From positions 161,165 through 225,164 of the forward strand of contig LUCM01007486.1 in NCBI GenBank assembly GCA_008360955.1: a DNA stretch of 64,000 nucleotides, written 5' to 3'. Shown in pieces: positions 38,600 through 50,873 of this stretch. The notes under the pieces were generated by a model. The model was given only the letters and a program-made list of their open reading frames with translations, did no database searches and was not told where the DNA came from. The position numbers were made by a program, and so were the translations under genes. The DNA is from Fasciolopsis buskii. Lineage: Eukaryota; Platyhelminthes; Trematoda; Plagiorchiida; Fasciolidae. Each line of letters opens with the position of its first letter. Positions within the stretch are counted from its first letter, which is position 1.

Positions 38600-41500
38600 A
38601 ACATCAGCGAACTGGATAGTATTAGTAAATCTCGGTAACCGATAGTGCCGCCAAAATGTTTGTTATGCAACGATTTAACCAGAGCACAAATCTAAGGACA
38701 GTTTGTCAAAATCAGAAGTCAGTACAAAATGGAAAATTATTTTGGATAAATCCGTTGTCGGAATGTAATAGGGAAAATGAGAGGTTGCAAGTTTCTACTC
38801 GCCTGTAGTCTTTCACAAGCCCATCGCTACGGATAGGGCGAGAAGCTCGAGTAGTCCAACGCAACCCTTGTGGCTGATACTCTGGGCTGCAACAGTGGGA
38901 AAAGCGGAGTGTTTAAATAATTACTAGGATAAACCGGCAACCCCGATCGGGAAGAGTCAGAAAACTTGGCAGAAAGCACCTGTTTAAAAGATGTGTGAAT
39001 ACCTTTAAAACCCCCACCGGAGACGTTGCTTGACGTTTATTTGAAGTTCTTAAGTGCTTTGTTCTAGTTTTCAGAATACAGATCATACTAGAATTCTATC
39101 TAAGATTTCCAGGTTTAGTGTTTGTGGAGAGTTGATCTGCGAGGCGCTAGGGGAATACAAGTCATTTCTGGTTCTTTCAACTAATATCGAGCAGAAACAT
39201 ACTCATTTCTAAAACGCCATACACAAAAACTGTGGAATCTCTTTGGGAAAATTCTAATGTCGCTGGGCTACAAATCAGCCAAGTGCATGTGGTTTGGTTT
39301 CCATATAGAGATAGGGATGAATTTAGGATTGACGAAGAATGGATAAGCCGACATCCAAAGTAATAGGTAGACTGAGCCTCGTCGAGCTTGCCAATAGATA
39401 TGCGAATTTATTGCTTATCTTGTGGGGAAACCAGACAGAAAGGTTGGTAATCCGGACATTCAGAATTGATTTATTTAACAACTTTCACTACAACGTTGAT
39501 GCTTATCCAAAATAGTTGATCCGGATCGTTTTCAGATATTGTGTCCACAAATGTTTCATTATTACCAGGCAGGGTCAAGTGAGCAGACAAGCGCTAAGTG
39601 CAATTCATTTCCAGATGCAGTTCTGAAACCCCAGCGACCTAGCTTTTAGCACAATCATCATGTTTATCATGGGTGCTTTGATTAATGTTGCCGATATGAA
39701 TAAACAATGGGCGACGCCAGAAGCAGAGACCTTGGGCACTCAAGAGTAGGTATTATTGGCCAGGACAGACAAGAGCCCGGACCTAGAAAAATGAGCGTCA
39801 CCCGGGGATAAATTTAAGGGGGCTTGGGTGTTTAACCAAACGTTTCTAGAACGTCCACTTTTAAACTGAAATAAGAGAGTTTCTGTCAAATTATATGTAA
39901 CGCCATTGATTAAGATGTAACGTTTTCTTGGGCAATGCCCTGCCGGAATACGAATGACAATGAAAAACAAGATTGGTTCATTATTTATAGGATAATGGAT
40001 TGCGACTTTACCAAAGGAAAAATGTTCTTCAATATGAAGTTTGCCACTGAAAGGATTAAAAAGCCAGAGGCAAATTCACAACGCAGGAAAGTAGCATTTA
40101 CGGCAGGCAAGTCAAAAAGCACCATCCCTAATTCTATCGATGGAGTGAACAACTAAAAGTCGTTGAGTAGGATTACGTAAGTGGTACAAAGGGAGTAAAG
40201 GTAGACAACACCAGGTTGTCCCATGATTCCTAGATGCTTCGCTGGCCCCGGAGGATCATCTACTTTGCTTCTGTGCATCGATCATCAAAATCTCCCCAAA
40301 CAAAACAAAGTCGAATGTTGGGGTACTGATTGTTCTCCAACCTTCCGTCTCTCGCCACGAGGCATCTGCCTATCAACGAAGCGTTTCTGACTCAGCTCTC
40401 CTGGGAAGCAAAGAGCGGAATCACAAGTTTTCGTGTCTGAGCCAACGAACTGACTTTCCAATCCACCCGCTATGGTCCTCCTACCATGCAGTGATAATAT
40501 TTACAGCTTACAGTAAGAAGTTCACCCTAGTCCGGCGGATGATTCCGTTTTGACGTCATGGAGAAAGGCTGGAGAAACTTGTTTTCGTGGGTACATGGAC
40601 GTCAGTGGCAGTGAATGATCAGATATTGCATGTAATATGCATAAAGCTGGCACTCTAAAATTCAGAGAGTGGGTGCATGCTGTGCGACATTCCTGAGTTT
40701 TGATGTATTCAGGCTTGGAATGTAAAACTTTACTTCGACGGGTTATTGAAACCAGCAGGTGGATTTAGGTGTGCATAGAAAAAATGGATGGTCAGCTGGT
40801 AGCGGATGTGTCTTAAACGGTCGCAACGTACCGCAGAGCGCCCAAATGCGTCGACGCCCTTTGCAGAGCCCTGTATGGAAGCACCAGAGAAAAAAGCAGT
40901 CAGCCCATGTCGTGAGTGGACTGCCGGGCTCTGGTGTCGAGGTGTGCGTCATTCATAGCGCACATTCCCTGCTGCTGGACGATTGGGTTTTAGGCTAATG
41001 AAGTTCCTTTTTTGCCCTTAAGTGGAATAATAAAACGTACACATGAAAAAGCTTCCCCTTTTATCTTCGAGCCCCTTGGGCTCTTTTCGACCCGTTGGAA
41101 CTTATGACGGGTCGTTCGATTAAGAATGGAGACACAAAACGAAACGTGTGTGATCATTGCAGCACATCGGCTTTTCAGAAGCACTGCTGCTTTTTTTTCT
41201 ACAGTTGGTCACCTTTAAGGTTTACAAAGCTAGCCATTAATTCAGACGTCACCACAACCTAAATGGCTCGATCGGATAAATCGCTCGCTGCTATGCGTGA
41301 AAGCATAGGACAACGGGACTTCGCAGTCCCACATATGATCTCAACAATTACAAGTCTTTGGGGGTCAACGTTGGGTGAGAGGGATCAGCTGAAAAACCTA
41401 GCGTTAGGGTCATTTGTTGAAGTTATGAAGTATTTAGCGGATTCCAGCCCAAATTGTGTTTCTTTCGAGGGTTCTAGCCCGCCCTTTGAACGACGACGAA

Positions 41501-42100
41501 TACAGACTGAGCAGAAGAAAAAGGAATGTTAACTGGGGTCCCGACGTTGAAAGTGCCAACCTAATTATACTATTTAGGGATAATCGGAAGCGGAGCACAT
41601 CTGTTCTCCATGTCTGATTTTATCGTATAAGAGTACAGCTGGAAGTCTGAAAAAATGTTATTCCGTAAGACATCAATTAGCCTTGGCGCGAAATCGCTCA
41701 GCGATGCGAGGTTCTCATTCCAGATATGACTAAAATAGCTACTTCTCATGAATGTCCAAAAACCTTGCTTGAAATCTTACCGGAGCGTTCTTTTGGTGAG
41801 AGAAGGCAAAAGAGAAATTGCCGGTATTTTTGACATGATATAAAATAAGTCAAATGACAGCGGCAAAGCGGTAATTGCGTGAGTATCCATGCGATTTTCG
41901 CAGCCGCCTTCTAGACCGCTATTAGTGTAATCGGGTTTGTATCGGGCCCCTACAAGCAAGGACTGGAGGTTCCATAGCTTGGGAGTAGTGGATGATGAAT
42001 CGTCAAAGACAAATCGCCGGACGCCTTGGATAACTCGAAAAAGGATGGCAAGCGTGGCACAGGGCACTGATGCCCACAGTCTACTTAGGTGAACAGGACT
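38600..42100. other. Largely unrecognised stretch
   Basis: Two frames might be real but cannot be proved: 39,979-40,156 (+), a basic frame after a TTTATAG acceptor-like site, and 41,263-41,532 (+), an 89-codon ATG frame ending in a charged tail, which lies upstream of the LINE endonuclease remnant and might be its first ORF. Nothing else supported. Confidence 0.35.
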
Positions 42101-42116
42101 CAAATGGAGGATTAGT

Positions 42117-42480
42117 ATGGCAGATGTAGTAGCCATTACGGAAACATGGCTAAAACCTGGTGATAGCTATGACAGGCCAATCTTTCGAGGGTTCTCCTAT
42201 TTCAGAGGAGACAGGAAAGGCCGTAGAATTGATTGAAGAGTGCTGGTTTTAATAGCAAAATTGTATGGGGGGGAAGAAGGGGAACGATTAAACACCTCAA
42301 ACAAAAAGGCAACTGAGATTACAGTGACTGTCGAAGGGCTAAAAGCCACCGTCGCCCGCGTTTATCGAAGTCCAGCAGCTGAAGTAACTAAAGACATTGA
42401 CCTCCCGGATGCCATTTTATATTAAGACCAGAAGTTGCTTATCATGGGAGATTTGATGTATCAGAAATCAAACGGTCCAC
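42117..42480 (+). mobile_element. LINE endonuclease remnant (CR1-like)
   Basis: In one frame, interrupted by stops, the plus strand reads MADVVAITETWLKPGD (the E-T-W-L block of LINE AP-like endonucleases), then GFSYFRGDRKGRR (the usual G-F-x-x-x-R-x-D-R), a stop, then VARVYRSPAAE (the Y-R-x-P block), a stop, then KLLIMGDL (usual GDFN; Phe-Asn lost). These are the first three endonuclease blocks in correct order and spacing. No reverse transcriptase follows, so the copy is truncated or deleted as well as stopped. Confidence 0.75.
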
Positions 42481-44780
42481 TTAGATAGACACTTTCGAAG
42501 AAAAACGTGTTTGCTGCGTCATAAGTCCTTCATTCAGCATGTCACCTAAGCAATTCGATGGAAGTCTGGCCAGTCAACACCATCCAGTCTACCCGCAATC
42601 CGCTCGTCTACTATCGACAAGTTTCTAGAATATCCATTAGATACCACTAGACCCGGAAACGTTTTATGAAATCGTATTACCCAATGTTTGCAGTTACCTA
42701 CTGGTTATTTTTAATCCAACTGATGTGTTATTTGGCGCCCTTGGTATTGCAAAATCCATAACAGATTTTGTCTGACGAGTTCGCGCTCGAGTTGTGCAGG
42801 TGACATGATGAATGAGTGACTTACCAACCAGACCTCTCGGTTCCGTGTAAATCGGAAAAAACACGAGGTTGCGAAAACTAAGCTTTAGTCCAGTTGGCAC
42901 GGTAATTCAAAAATGGAAGGTGTCCTAGTGTATGAATTGTATTGGGGGATCCAAGAAGAGATGCTGAAACAACGGGCAGACGTCAACGTTGAACGAAAAG
43001 TATACTGGTTTCCCTCGTCTTCTCACGTCAGCTAGTGTCTTCCGCTGTTCTGATCCCCTTGAATTATATCGGGATACTTTAAACTGAAATGATATTTGAC
43101 TACCTGTATTGACTAGTAGATAATAAAGAAAAAATAACTAGATTCCTACCCAAAATGAAATTTAAGCTGATGGAATCGGTGTTATTGGCTTTTCACATAG
43201 GATGGTTTTTCTCGACCAGTCACCACGCATTTCGTTATCTGGGACCGAGTTTAGCTTAAATAAGCCGAGTTCCTTAGCGGACAATGAACACGATCAGATC
43301 TGTCAACTGTTAATGGATTCTACGGTACTGATAATTCTCTGAAAACTCGGCACAGCTCGATATCTCATTTCTCATTTGGGGAGGTGTCAACACAAAGTTA
43401 ACTGATTGATTTTGGTTCCTTAGGCTGACCTTACTTCAACCGTTTGAAGTTCACGAAAAGCCTATTTAGATAGGTTGAGCGTGGTAAAGTTCTATTCAAG
43501 TAACTGAATTTGTTTTGCGAATCCGTGACAATAAATGGAAATCGTAATGCCGTCGTTCTTGTCTGCAGCCGAGCGCACGCAAAATCGTCGACCAGCATTT
43601 GCAGTAGAATGGTGGAGGAAAACCTGATCACATGCTTGTGACGAACAAATATGGGGTTGAAAGGGAAACAAAAGCGCCACAGAGTAGATGTAGGGCCGAT
43701 GAAGACGGCGCTGAAAATATGACTCAGTACATGTAACAGAATAGAAGAACAACCTGTCAATAAGTTTTTTTGCTTGGGGTCTCGGTCTCTCATATAATCA
43801 ATAGATCGCACCGAAATGTGATGCTTTGTGGTGGTGCTTTGCAAGCTCAATATATTTTTGGTCCCTAGCTTTTTCCATTTGGTCTCTTCCTAACTAAATA
43901 CAGTGTGACTGACAACTGTGTGCTTTATGTGCTTGTCGACTAAATTCTCCGGGTCGCTTGTCTGGGATTAATTGAATAAACATTCCGATATTTGTATCGT
44001 CATGCTGTTCGTGCGTGCAAACTGGTTGACTTCGTGCACAGAACCGTCAGAAGTAAGTTCTGTTGACTTTGTTGAAAATTGAATGAAAAACTAAATCCTG
44101 AGTGCTAGTGAACCTGGAAGTAAACACAACGGGCTTTGCAAAGTCAAAGGGGTCAAGGACGAACAGGTGCACAACGAGTTGGAGGTATTTTTGCTGCTCA
44201 GGAATGACGGCTGATTGATGTATCTGCAACGAAAATCACAAGTTTCTCAATGTTATCGGTTTCAGTATGGTTAATGATTGAAAATATTTCGCCATGAATC
44301 AATGTGATAAAGTCCAAAGTCGGAGGAATTATTTCTGTTGGTGGATCGGATGAAAATACCAAGTGCAAATAACGGCAATGAAGATATTTAATACAAGTCA
44401 GTATGTGATGAAAACAAACTGACAGCGGGGCCAGATATCGTCTGGGGAGTGATTTGGAAAGAATGGAAAGCGCGCATAAGACAGGTCACTCAGTGGGACG
44501 CTTGGCTCTTGAAAAATGAAGAAAAATGTCCGCTCAAATATATGTTGTGTAAGTATAATTCTTGAGTGAGAGTAGGAGAGACAAAAATTAACGGTCATTG
44601 AAAGCAGATCTTAGAAGCTTAGTGATGTTTTTGAGGCTCGTGAAAATAAGTGAAGAGGAATGAGAAGGATGTTGTTGTGATATCGATAACCACAAAGTTA
44701 CGTACTGCGGAGCGCGGCCGGTAATGACCCACATTGTGTTGACACTGACCAGATCCATGTAATACATAGGGGAAAGTGGG
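42481..44780. other. Unrecognised stretch
   Basis: No supported gene. A minus-strand frame near 43,431-43,850 was considered as a very decayed PLE linker and set aside. Confidence 0.35.
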
Positions 44781-44955
44781 AACATGCCGGCAAGTCAAAA
44801 TAAGACGCTAATGAGTGGGCACTACTGGATGAGTCTGACCGTTCGTCAGACACCCAGACTGAGAAAAACATTTAGATGAACGAAAGTGGCGTGATCCGCC
44901 GGTTTAACTGCATCCGCATGTCCCTGCACCCGAGCTGTCAGCCTGATATATGTTG
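44781..44955 (+). repeat. Repeat family B, copy 1
   Basis: About 175 bp resembling 45,845-46,013 in the same orientation. Shared landmarks are AACATGCCG at the left, CTGACCG...CAGACACCC/GGACACCC in the middle, GTGATCC with CGCC/CCCC and CGAGCTG near the right. Diverged by substitutions and small gaps. Function unknown. Confidence 0.6.
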
Positions 44956-45448
44956 CTCAGAGTGTTGAATTTTAACGTGGCTCGTACCATTGCGATTAAT
45001 GCCGGCGTGCTTGAAATGTTAAAAAGAAAAAAAACAGAACTAATATAGGCAGAATGAGACGGACAGGAGAGCTTCGGGGCAGAACGTGCCTGGTGAGTGG
45101 AAGCGGGGACAACCACGGTAACGGACAGGATTCATCTGTGAAAATGTAAGCAGTTTGGTCTTCCACCTAACTGTGAGTCAAGAAGAGAACAAAGGTGCAG
45201 ATTGAGTAAGAAAGTGAAAAATAACGTGAGTATATACATGAACCTAAAGAGCCTAGAGGGAGATTGAACGCAGTTGGGTGCTCCAAAGTGGAACAAAATG
45301 GGCATTGGATAAAGTCCCTATATGTCACATTATTTTCCATATATTTATTGATTGTAAAGTAAATAAAAATCCCGTTACTTGACAATAAGCCATTCAGAAT
45401 CACTTACCACTAGATGCTCTGGATCTCACAGTCGAAAATAATAAGTTT

Positions 45449-45740
45449 GTAGAACGGTTTGTCTTAACGTGAATCTCGTATTACGTTTGCATACCCTTAT
45501 CCTTTATGACCACTCGTGCATCACTCTTATTCGGATCCGTACGACTGCAATACTGGCAACCCTGACACTTGACCGGTACAAGCAAAAGACAATCGGAAGC
45601 GAGAGCAGGTTGAGTCTATTTGGACAGGAGGGTGCGATCGGTGAGTGCGTGAGTAACGCACAAGTGGCGGCCGTGCTTGGCGGTCGACCTTCGGTCAAAC
45701 AAGCTATTCGGAGGAACAAATTTATGCTCCGCTACAGGGG
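45449..45740 (+). repeat. Interspersed repeat family A, copy 3
   Basis: The longest, best-preserved copy and the reference for orientation. It begins near GAACGGTTTGTCTTAACG and ends near ACAAATTTATGCTCCGCTAC. It sits 105 bp before repeat family B copy 2. It happens to be open in one plus frame, as is the opposite strand of copy 2, but the frame is only the shared repeat sequence and not evidence of a gene. Confidence 0.8.
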
Positions 45741-45844
45741 CCTCCTCCTAGAATACCGTCGGATAAGGGCTTTCATTGGAACCAAACGGAACGAGCCGGA
45801 AACTAGCGGTTGTCTTGGACCTTGGAATTGATCAACAATTGGAA

Positions 45845-46013
45845 AACATGCCGTTCTTTTGGTCTTTCTGTGGGTGTTAGTTGTTAAGAGCTGACCGTGC
45901 GCCGGACACCCAACCTGAAAAACACCGTTAGAAGATGAACACAGGAGGTGTGATCCCCCGGCATAACTCCGCCCGCACATCGCTGCAGCCGAGCTGCCCG
46001 CCCGACGTGAGCC
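45845..46013 (+). repeat. Repeat family B, copy 2
   Basis: Partner of 44,781-44,955; see that entry for shared landmarks. The two are about 1.06 kb apart as direct repeats. Confidence 0.6.
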
Positions 46014-47800
46014 AGTTGAAACGGTGGATCTGACGGCGTCCCACACCCTCGGGTCTCACCCGCTTCCAGAATCTTTGTCAGGCGTGGTTGAACATAAGTG
46101 TTTCACCTCAAGTTCTCTTCGTCCTCCGACGCGTGCATGATGTCAACCATGAGATAGACGACTGTCCTGTCGGAATCCGTGGAATTGCCTCGGCCTTGGG
46201 TTTCTTCTGAAAGACAAAGAGAAACCGGTGGAAACGGTGCTCGTGAGCACCGATAGATGGTCCACTTGGTGGCGGCCACCTAACAGCATTCGGTGCTGCT
46301 CTTGTCGGTGTAACTTGAAATCGGCATGTCCATCGGCGCATAAATTATTGCGACAACCATGTCATCCTTTTAAGTCGAGATATGCAATTACGGCGGAAGA
46401 GAGTATACAGCCATCTGATGTAAAAATGGTAACACAATCAGCGAAACGAAAGGGCCCATTTCCCTGTTCATTTCCTTTTTCTCTGTCAGCCCTGTCTTTT
46501 CCATAGACTCACATCAACTAAAGTCTGCTAATCTTTCTTAAAAGTAATTCATGTGTATTCAGGCAGTTAACGCGGGTGTTCACTTCTGCTAAAATTTACT
46601 CAGCCCTGGCCCACACTCCTACGAAGATTACTTGTCTGTGCATCTACTGGTGCCCATCTTGCACTCTTCCAACCTGCATCCCTTGCATCCAATTGCAATG
46701 GTGTATTGCCCGCAAGTGCGGTTGGAAATGGGGAAAGCAGCCCACCCGCCAATCATTTGCGGAAAGCATAAAAGTCGTTTAAAACCAAGACGATCGGAGG
46801 AGGAACGGAGAAGTCTTCAGTGGATCATCACGCTCTTCCGGAAAGGCAAATTTCCCCACGCGCAGTAATACGGGTAGTGGAGACGAAAACAGGTCAACCT
46901 TCGTCAGCAACCGATAGCCCGCCCAATTTAAGAGGAATCCTCGAGGACCCACCGAAAGACCGTATCTAGTGGGACTTCTCGACAATCTATTTATTCTGAA
47001 GTGTAGTCCAATAAATGCATCACAATCTTATTGACCCCAAATGTTTTCACGTGTATCCGACCTTGGGCCTCGACCATTCTGGTTCTATCCTATTATTCTT
47101 TTATGAAAACATCCCATGAGGGCCGTTGGGGACAACAACCTACTTCGTGACGCACCCTGCTGAGTTATTTGATAGTATGATTTGAAACGACAAGAATAAT
47201 AACTTCCCGTTCACTTCTTCCATGATTCTTGCAGATTCTCTTTCTATTTGCCTCAGCTTTTTGCTCTACCTAACCAGGATATCAGAATCCCAATAAAAAT
47301 TGCAGGATGGGGATGAATTCCCACCCTAGATGAGGATGACAAGCGAACAGGCACGCCCAATGCACAAAGCCTTTGATTCCGTTGATGTTTGTGATAGAAC
47401 TATTTTATTGTCCTGTTGCTGCGCTACACCAGTGCACAGATTTGGGTATTCTCTTTTTTGCATCTTCCTACCTAATACTGAGTCTGATGTGTGCGAGGTG
47501 TCCAGTTACATCGTTTAGATTGCGGTCATTCCTCCTAGATATGCGGAATCAGAAATGGATGGTACTGCGTAGATTGTAAGCGCGGGTTAATTAAAGATAA
47601 CCCATTAGCAATAACGGAATTGAATGGACTTTTCAGCAAATTCAAACAAAATGGTCTGCCGCCATGGTGAAGTAGTAGAATTATGAGAACCAGAAAGAGA
47701 AGAGAAAGAGCCTTAATGAGATATTGTGACATGTTTGGTTGATGATTTCACCTGGGGTGCATAGCAAACGGTAAGAGGATGTCACAACTCCGGGACTGCC
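46014..47800. other. Unrecognised stretch
   Basis: Somewhat GC-richer than the window's average at its start; no gene, repeat or transposon motif I can support. Confidence 0.35.
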
Positions 47801-47809
47801 TCGGGGGAG

Positions 47810-48767
47810 TGCACCTATTTGGTCGCCAAAGGTCACCCCAAAGCGTACTACAGGTACGTGCAGCTTAATGCATCTTTACAGAAGAATGTAGGTTCAGTGA
47901 AAGACCACCGAAGAATTAGGTTGAAGAGCGAAGAAGAGAAAGTCAAATATCTGATGTAACTTTTCTAACCAGTATAGAGGAGGGAACAAGACGCACAGGG
48001 AAAAACGGTGGGCCACGCTAAACTTATAGTGAAAATGCTGAAGAAGGTGGTCACGAAAAATAGGTACGGCAGGGCTGACCCAATCCGCCCAGTAACAGTA
48101 AAGCAGGAATTTAATATGACTATGGATGAAGGGCGACTTCTCCCGGGGTGGTTGAAGTATACACTAGTACTAGTATACAAATTTGGGGGCAGAGGTAATT
48201 GTGACAGGCAAAGACCGGCGAGTTCAACAGGCTTTGTGCTGAAGAACTTGAAAAGGTTCCGGGTGACGGCACAATCAACAGCCTGCAGAAAAACATGCTC
48301 AGGATGTCGGAACAACATGGCTTTGATGCAGGCGTTCGTGTTTGGCTTCCCGCGCAAACCAAAAGGTTTGATGTGAAAGATACAAAGATATGCAGCCCGA
48401 TAGCTGAATTTCCAGGTGGTTTCCGATTCATCGAACCCCATGTTCCATGACCCGAAAGTGAGGACTATCAGGGCAAATACTCAGCTGTAAAACTGTATAA
48501 GGCACAGTCTGACTGGCAGTACGCAGAGTAAATTCGAGGTGTGCCAAGACTGATGTAGAGCGGGGTGCCTCAGTGCCTGCATTAGGACCCCTGCTGTTTC
48601 TGGCGTATAACAAAAACGCCACCAGCGAGCAGTAGAGTCTGTATCAAAGTTTAAAAAGCGACACCAACATATAAATGGCAGCAAACAGTGATATCAGGAC
48701 ACGTGATGTAAGGAGTGCATCGAAGAATCGATGCGCCATGTATTACTTTTAATTTTGATTGATAGAA
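47810..48767 (+). mobile_element. LINE reverse transcriptase remnant, cut by a PLE
   Basis: Plus-strand LINE fragment. About 47,815-47,930 reads as the pre-RT linker (HPKAYYRYVQLNASLQKNVG). Then 48,008-48,300 holds the RT finger region (EFNMTMDEGRLLPGWLKYT, then a Y-K-F-G-G-R block and QRPASSTGFVLKNL, corresponding to the usual N-Y-R-P-x-S-L-T). About 48,570-48,630 gives SVPALGPLLFLAYN in a shifted frame, the motif B region. Motif A is eroded, and motif C is not found before the PLE terminal repeat begins at 48,768. Frameshifts and stops make it dead. The join suggests that the PLE piece inserted into, or was joined to, the LINE. Confidence 0.7.
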
Positions 48768-48813
48768 TTTTAATAACACAGCGTTGTTGGTAGAGGTAAT
48801 GCGCCAATATTTC

Positions 48814-48830
48814 GACTACCGTGAGTAGTC
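48814..48830 (-). ncRNA. Degenerate hammerhead-like hairpin in PLE terminal repeat (left copy)
   Basis: On the minus strand: CTTGAGAAA, a 6-bp stem GACTAC/GTAGTC with a 5-nt loop, then GAAA (48,813-48,810). PLE terminal repeats are known to carry hammerhead ribozymes with the core CUGAUGA-stem II-GAAA. Here stem II and GAAA are in place but the first box reads CTTGAGA, so catalysis is doubtful. Confidence 0.4.
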
Positions 48831-48987
48831 TTTCTCAAGGCCAGTTTTACAATCAAATGACTGTAGGAATGTTCACATACCGACTGATGTTTAGTTGCTT
48901 GTGTGTGTTTGTGGGTGTGCACATTGAACTGCGGGTCGGGTGAGAGAATAGTTGCCGTTCAGATCATGCGTCCCCGTGGTGGTGTTG

Positions 48988-49365
48988 TCAGCTAGCGTAG
49001 TGACCTTGGGAATGTTTGTTTCCCAAGGATGTTAGAGTTGTCCATATCCTCGAAATCTCTACTCTGTCGTTCCCATTGATGTGTGTGGGGTGGGTGCTCA
49101 TCGTCAGGGCCTCGGCAAATTTACGTTCAGTGCAGGTTCTAAATCCCCGTTGGAGTACTTTTGTATTTTCATAATCTATGTTATGTCCCTCTGCTATGGC
49201 ATGCGGAGCGATAGTTGAATCGCGCTCAAGTTTAGATGAGTTCGCCTTATCCAAAGGTGTGCACTTTCTTTTCTTCTGTGTTCTGTTATCCGTTTCATTA
49301 GTTGTCTGCTGGTTTATCCAGTGTATTCCGCTGGGCATTCCTTGCAGCTGATTTTGTAGATGCAC
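48988..49365 (-). pseudogene. GIY-YIG endonuclease domain of PLE (broken, left copy)
   Basis: The GIY-YIG domain of PLEs cuts target DNA to prime reverse transcription. The N-terminal part reads CIYKISCKECPAEYTG, then an in-frame TAA (49,314-49,316) where the family has Gln, then TSRQLMKRITEHRR. The rest continues in another frame with APHAIAEGHNIDYENTKVLQ and a C-terminal HINGNDRVEISRIW. The Y-x-I / Y-T-G pair, the R-x-x-E-H block and the H-A-x-x-x-G-H block are all visible. One stop and one frameshift inactivate it, and the right-hand copy carries the same two lesions. Confidence 0.85.
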
Positions 49366-49428
49366 ATGTCTTGGTTTGGTATGTGAACATTCCTACAGTC
49401 ATTTGATTGTAAAACTTGCCTTGAGAAA

Positions 49429-49445
49429 GACTACCCATGGTAGTC
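49429..49445 (+). ncRNA. Degenerate hammerhead-like hairpin in PLE terminal repeat (left arm)
   Basis: A 7-bp stem GACTACC/GGTAGTC with loop CAT, preceded by CTTGAGAAA and followed by GAAG instead of the hammerhead GAAA. The mirror copy is at 57,265-57,281 on the minus strand. Both the first box and GAAA depart from the active core, so this is probably inactive. Confidence 0.4.
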
Positions 49446-50873
49446 GAAGCATTGGCGCATTACCTCTACCAACAACGCTGTGTTATTAAAACTATGCCGT
49501 TCATGATTAAATGCAAACAGTGATCTTTTCAGGGAGATCCGGTTAAATTTAATTGGGACCTTCCGTTGAGAATCAGCAAGTCTGCGTAGCTCATGCTGGG
49601 AGCTTGCTCCTGCTGTGGTATTTCCATTTGGTCCCTATCAGGTGCTACACGATGCCATTGATCTTTGGAATTAAAACCGGAAGAGACTGAGTGGAATCAA
49701 AGTTTCTTTCGCGGCCTGGCAGTATAAACAACCCGTGAGGCGTGCATCTGACCCACTGCGTATCGAAACCTATTCAGTCCTAACATGTTCAAAATAGTTA
49801 CCGAATCAATAGAGCCACTACCGAATATTCCAGGGCCGTCTAACTTAGGCGTAATGAGCTGGGTAAGCTCCACCTTTGTCCTGAAGACGGGCTCACATAT
49901 ATTGAATACCTACACTAGTTTGCGACGCTGAACCTCGACCACCGTCCGGAAGACCGGCTGTTTGGTTGTTCGTATGTATTGCAGACAACAGATGGTGAAA
50001 TGGTAGGCCATATCGGAAAATGTGTAACCAATCACACCAATGTACCTCTAGTAGCCGAACCATGTTAAGGCTCGGCTGGTGCGCATAAATCACGCATATT
50101 GCCCGCATTCTGCATTACTGAGTGGGTGGATGGCTACACGATGCAAAAAGGTAACTCTTGCATGTCTGTGGATTTGCATAGAAAAGGCTCCAACCAATCC
50201 ATTCTATAGGAGGCTTCAAAGCCCCCTGTCACGTCCTTAACTATACGACGTTTGCTGTCTTGCCTTAGGAAATTCTCACCGTCGAAAACGTTCGGGAAAT
50301 CTTGTAAAATAGTTGAGCTGTTCATCAGGCCATTCCCCAGATGCCAATCCCCTATTTCTACCCGGTTTGTTGTGAAGTTGCAAAAACTGAAGACCGACCT
50401 AAATCCGTAGCTTGCTCAAAAGGCAACATGAGGTCACCGGGTGTTTCGCAGGTAGACTGCAACCTCATTTTGCCACCAACCAGAAGCGCTTAACCTTCAG
50501 CTTCGTTGGAGCGAGCACCATATGCAGCATCCATTGGCGTAGGCGGTGCCTAAAGAACTGCTACGAACAGTGTAGCTGATTACAATGATGTTTCATAGCG
50601 TGAAACACACGAATTCGACTTGAAGCAAGCATAAGTTTGGAAGAGCTGTCGGAATGGACACTGTACGGCGCTAAAGTACGATCGACTACGAGAGTCTTGC
50701 AAATCCTAGCTACTGGCAGCACAAGAGCCATGAACTGCACTGCTCGGCAATAGCTGTCTTTGCATCCACTATGCGTCAGGGCGTGAACAACATTGCGACA
50801 TAACCAGCGGCATCTACTGCCACCGCATACTAAAAACACAGGCCCCATAATTGAACTTCAGCATGGCGTCGGC

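Larger units (their letters stand above)
48768..49377 (-). mobile_element. PLE 3' fragment: GIY-YIG endonuclease plus terminal repeat (left copy)
   Basis: Minus-strand Penelope-like fragment, 5'-truncated at 49,377. It begins with the GIY-YIG endonuclease and ends with a terminal repeat of about 220 bp carrying a hairpin (48,814-48,830). It is a direct-orientation copy of 57,219-57,824, nearly identical in the coding part and with small differences in the terminal repeat (for example a shorter TGTG stretch in the right copy). At 49,378 it meets, with no gap, an oppositely oriented PLE terminal repeat, which is the outer end of inverted repeat 2. Confidence 0.9.

Noticed and set aside
43431..43860. 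Minus-strand frames resembling the linker between PLE reverse transcriptase and GIY-YIG domain
   Set aside because: Only scattered residues fit, spread over two frames; no hallmark motif such as QIDGxxMGSPLG, VDD or C-x2-C-x3-Y-x-G is present.
45469..45831. 120-codon plus frame with relatives on other strands at 4.3 and 38.4 kb
   Set aside because: The similarity is nucleotide-level repeat family A; both strands are equally conserved, so no protein is implied.
47965..48441. 158-codon minus-strand frame, one of the longest in the window
   Set aside because: The plus strand here carries LINE reverse-transcriptase motifs; the minus frame is their antisense.
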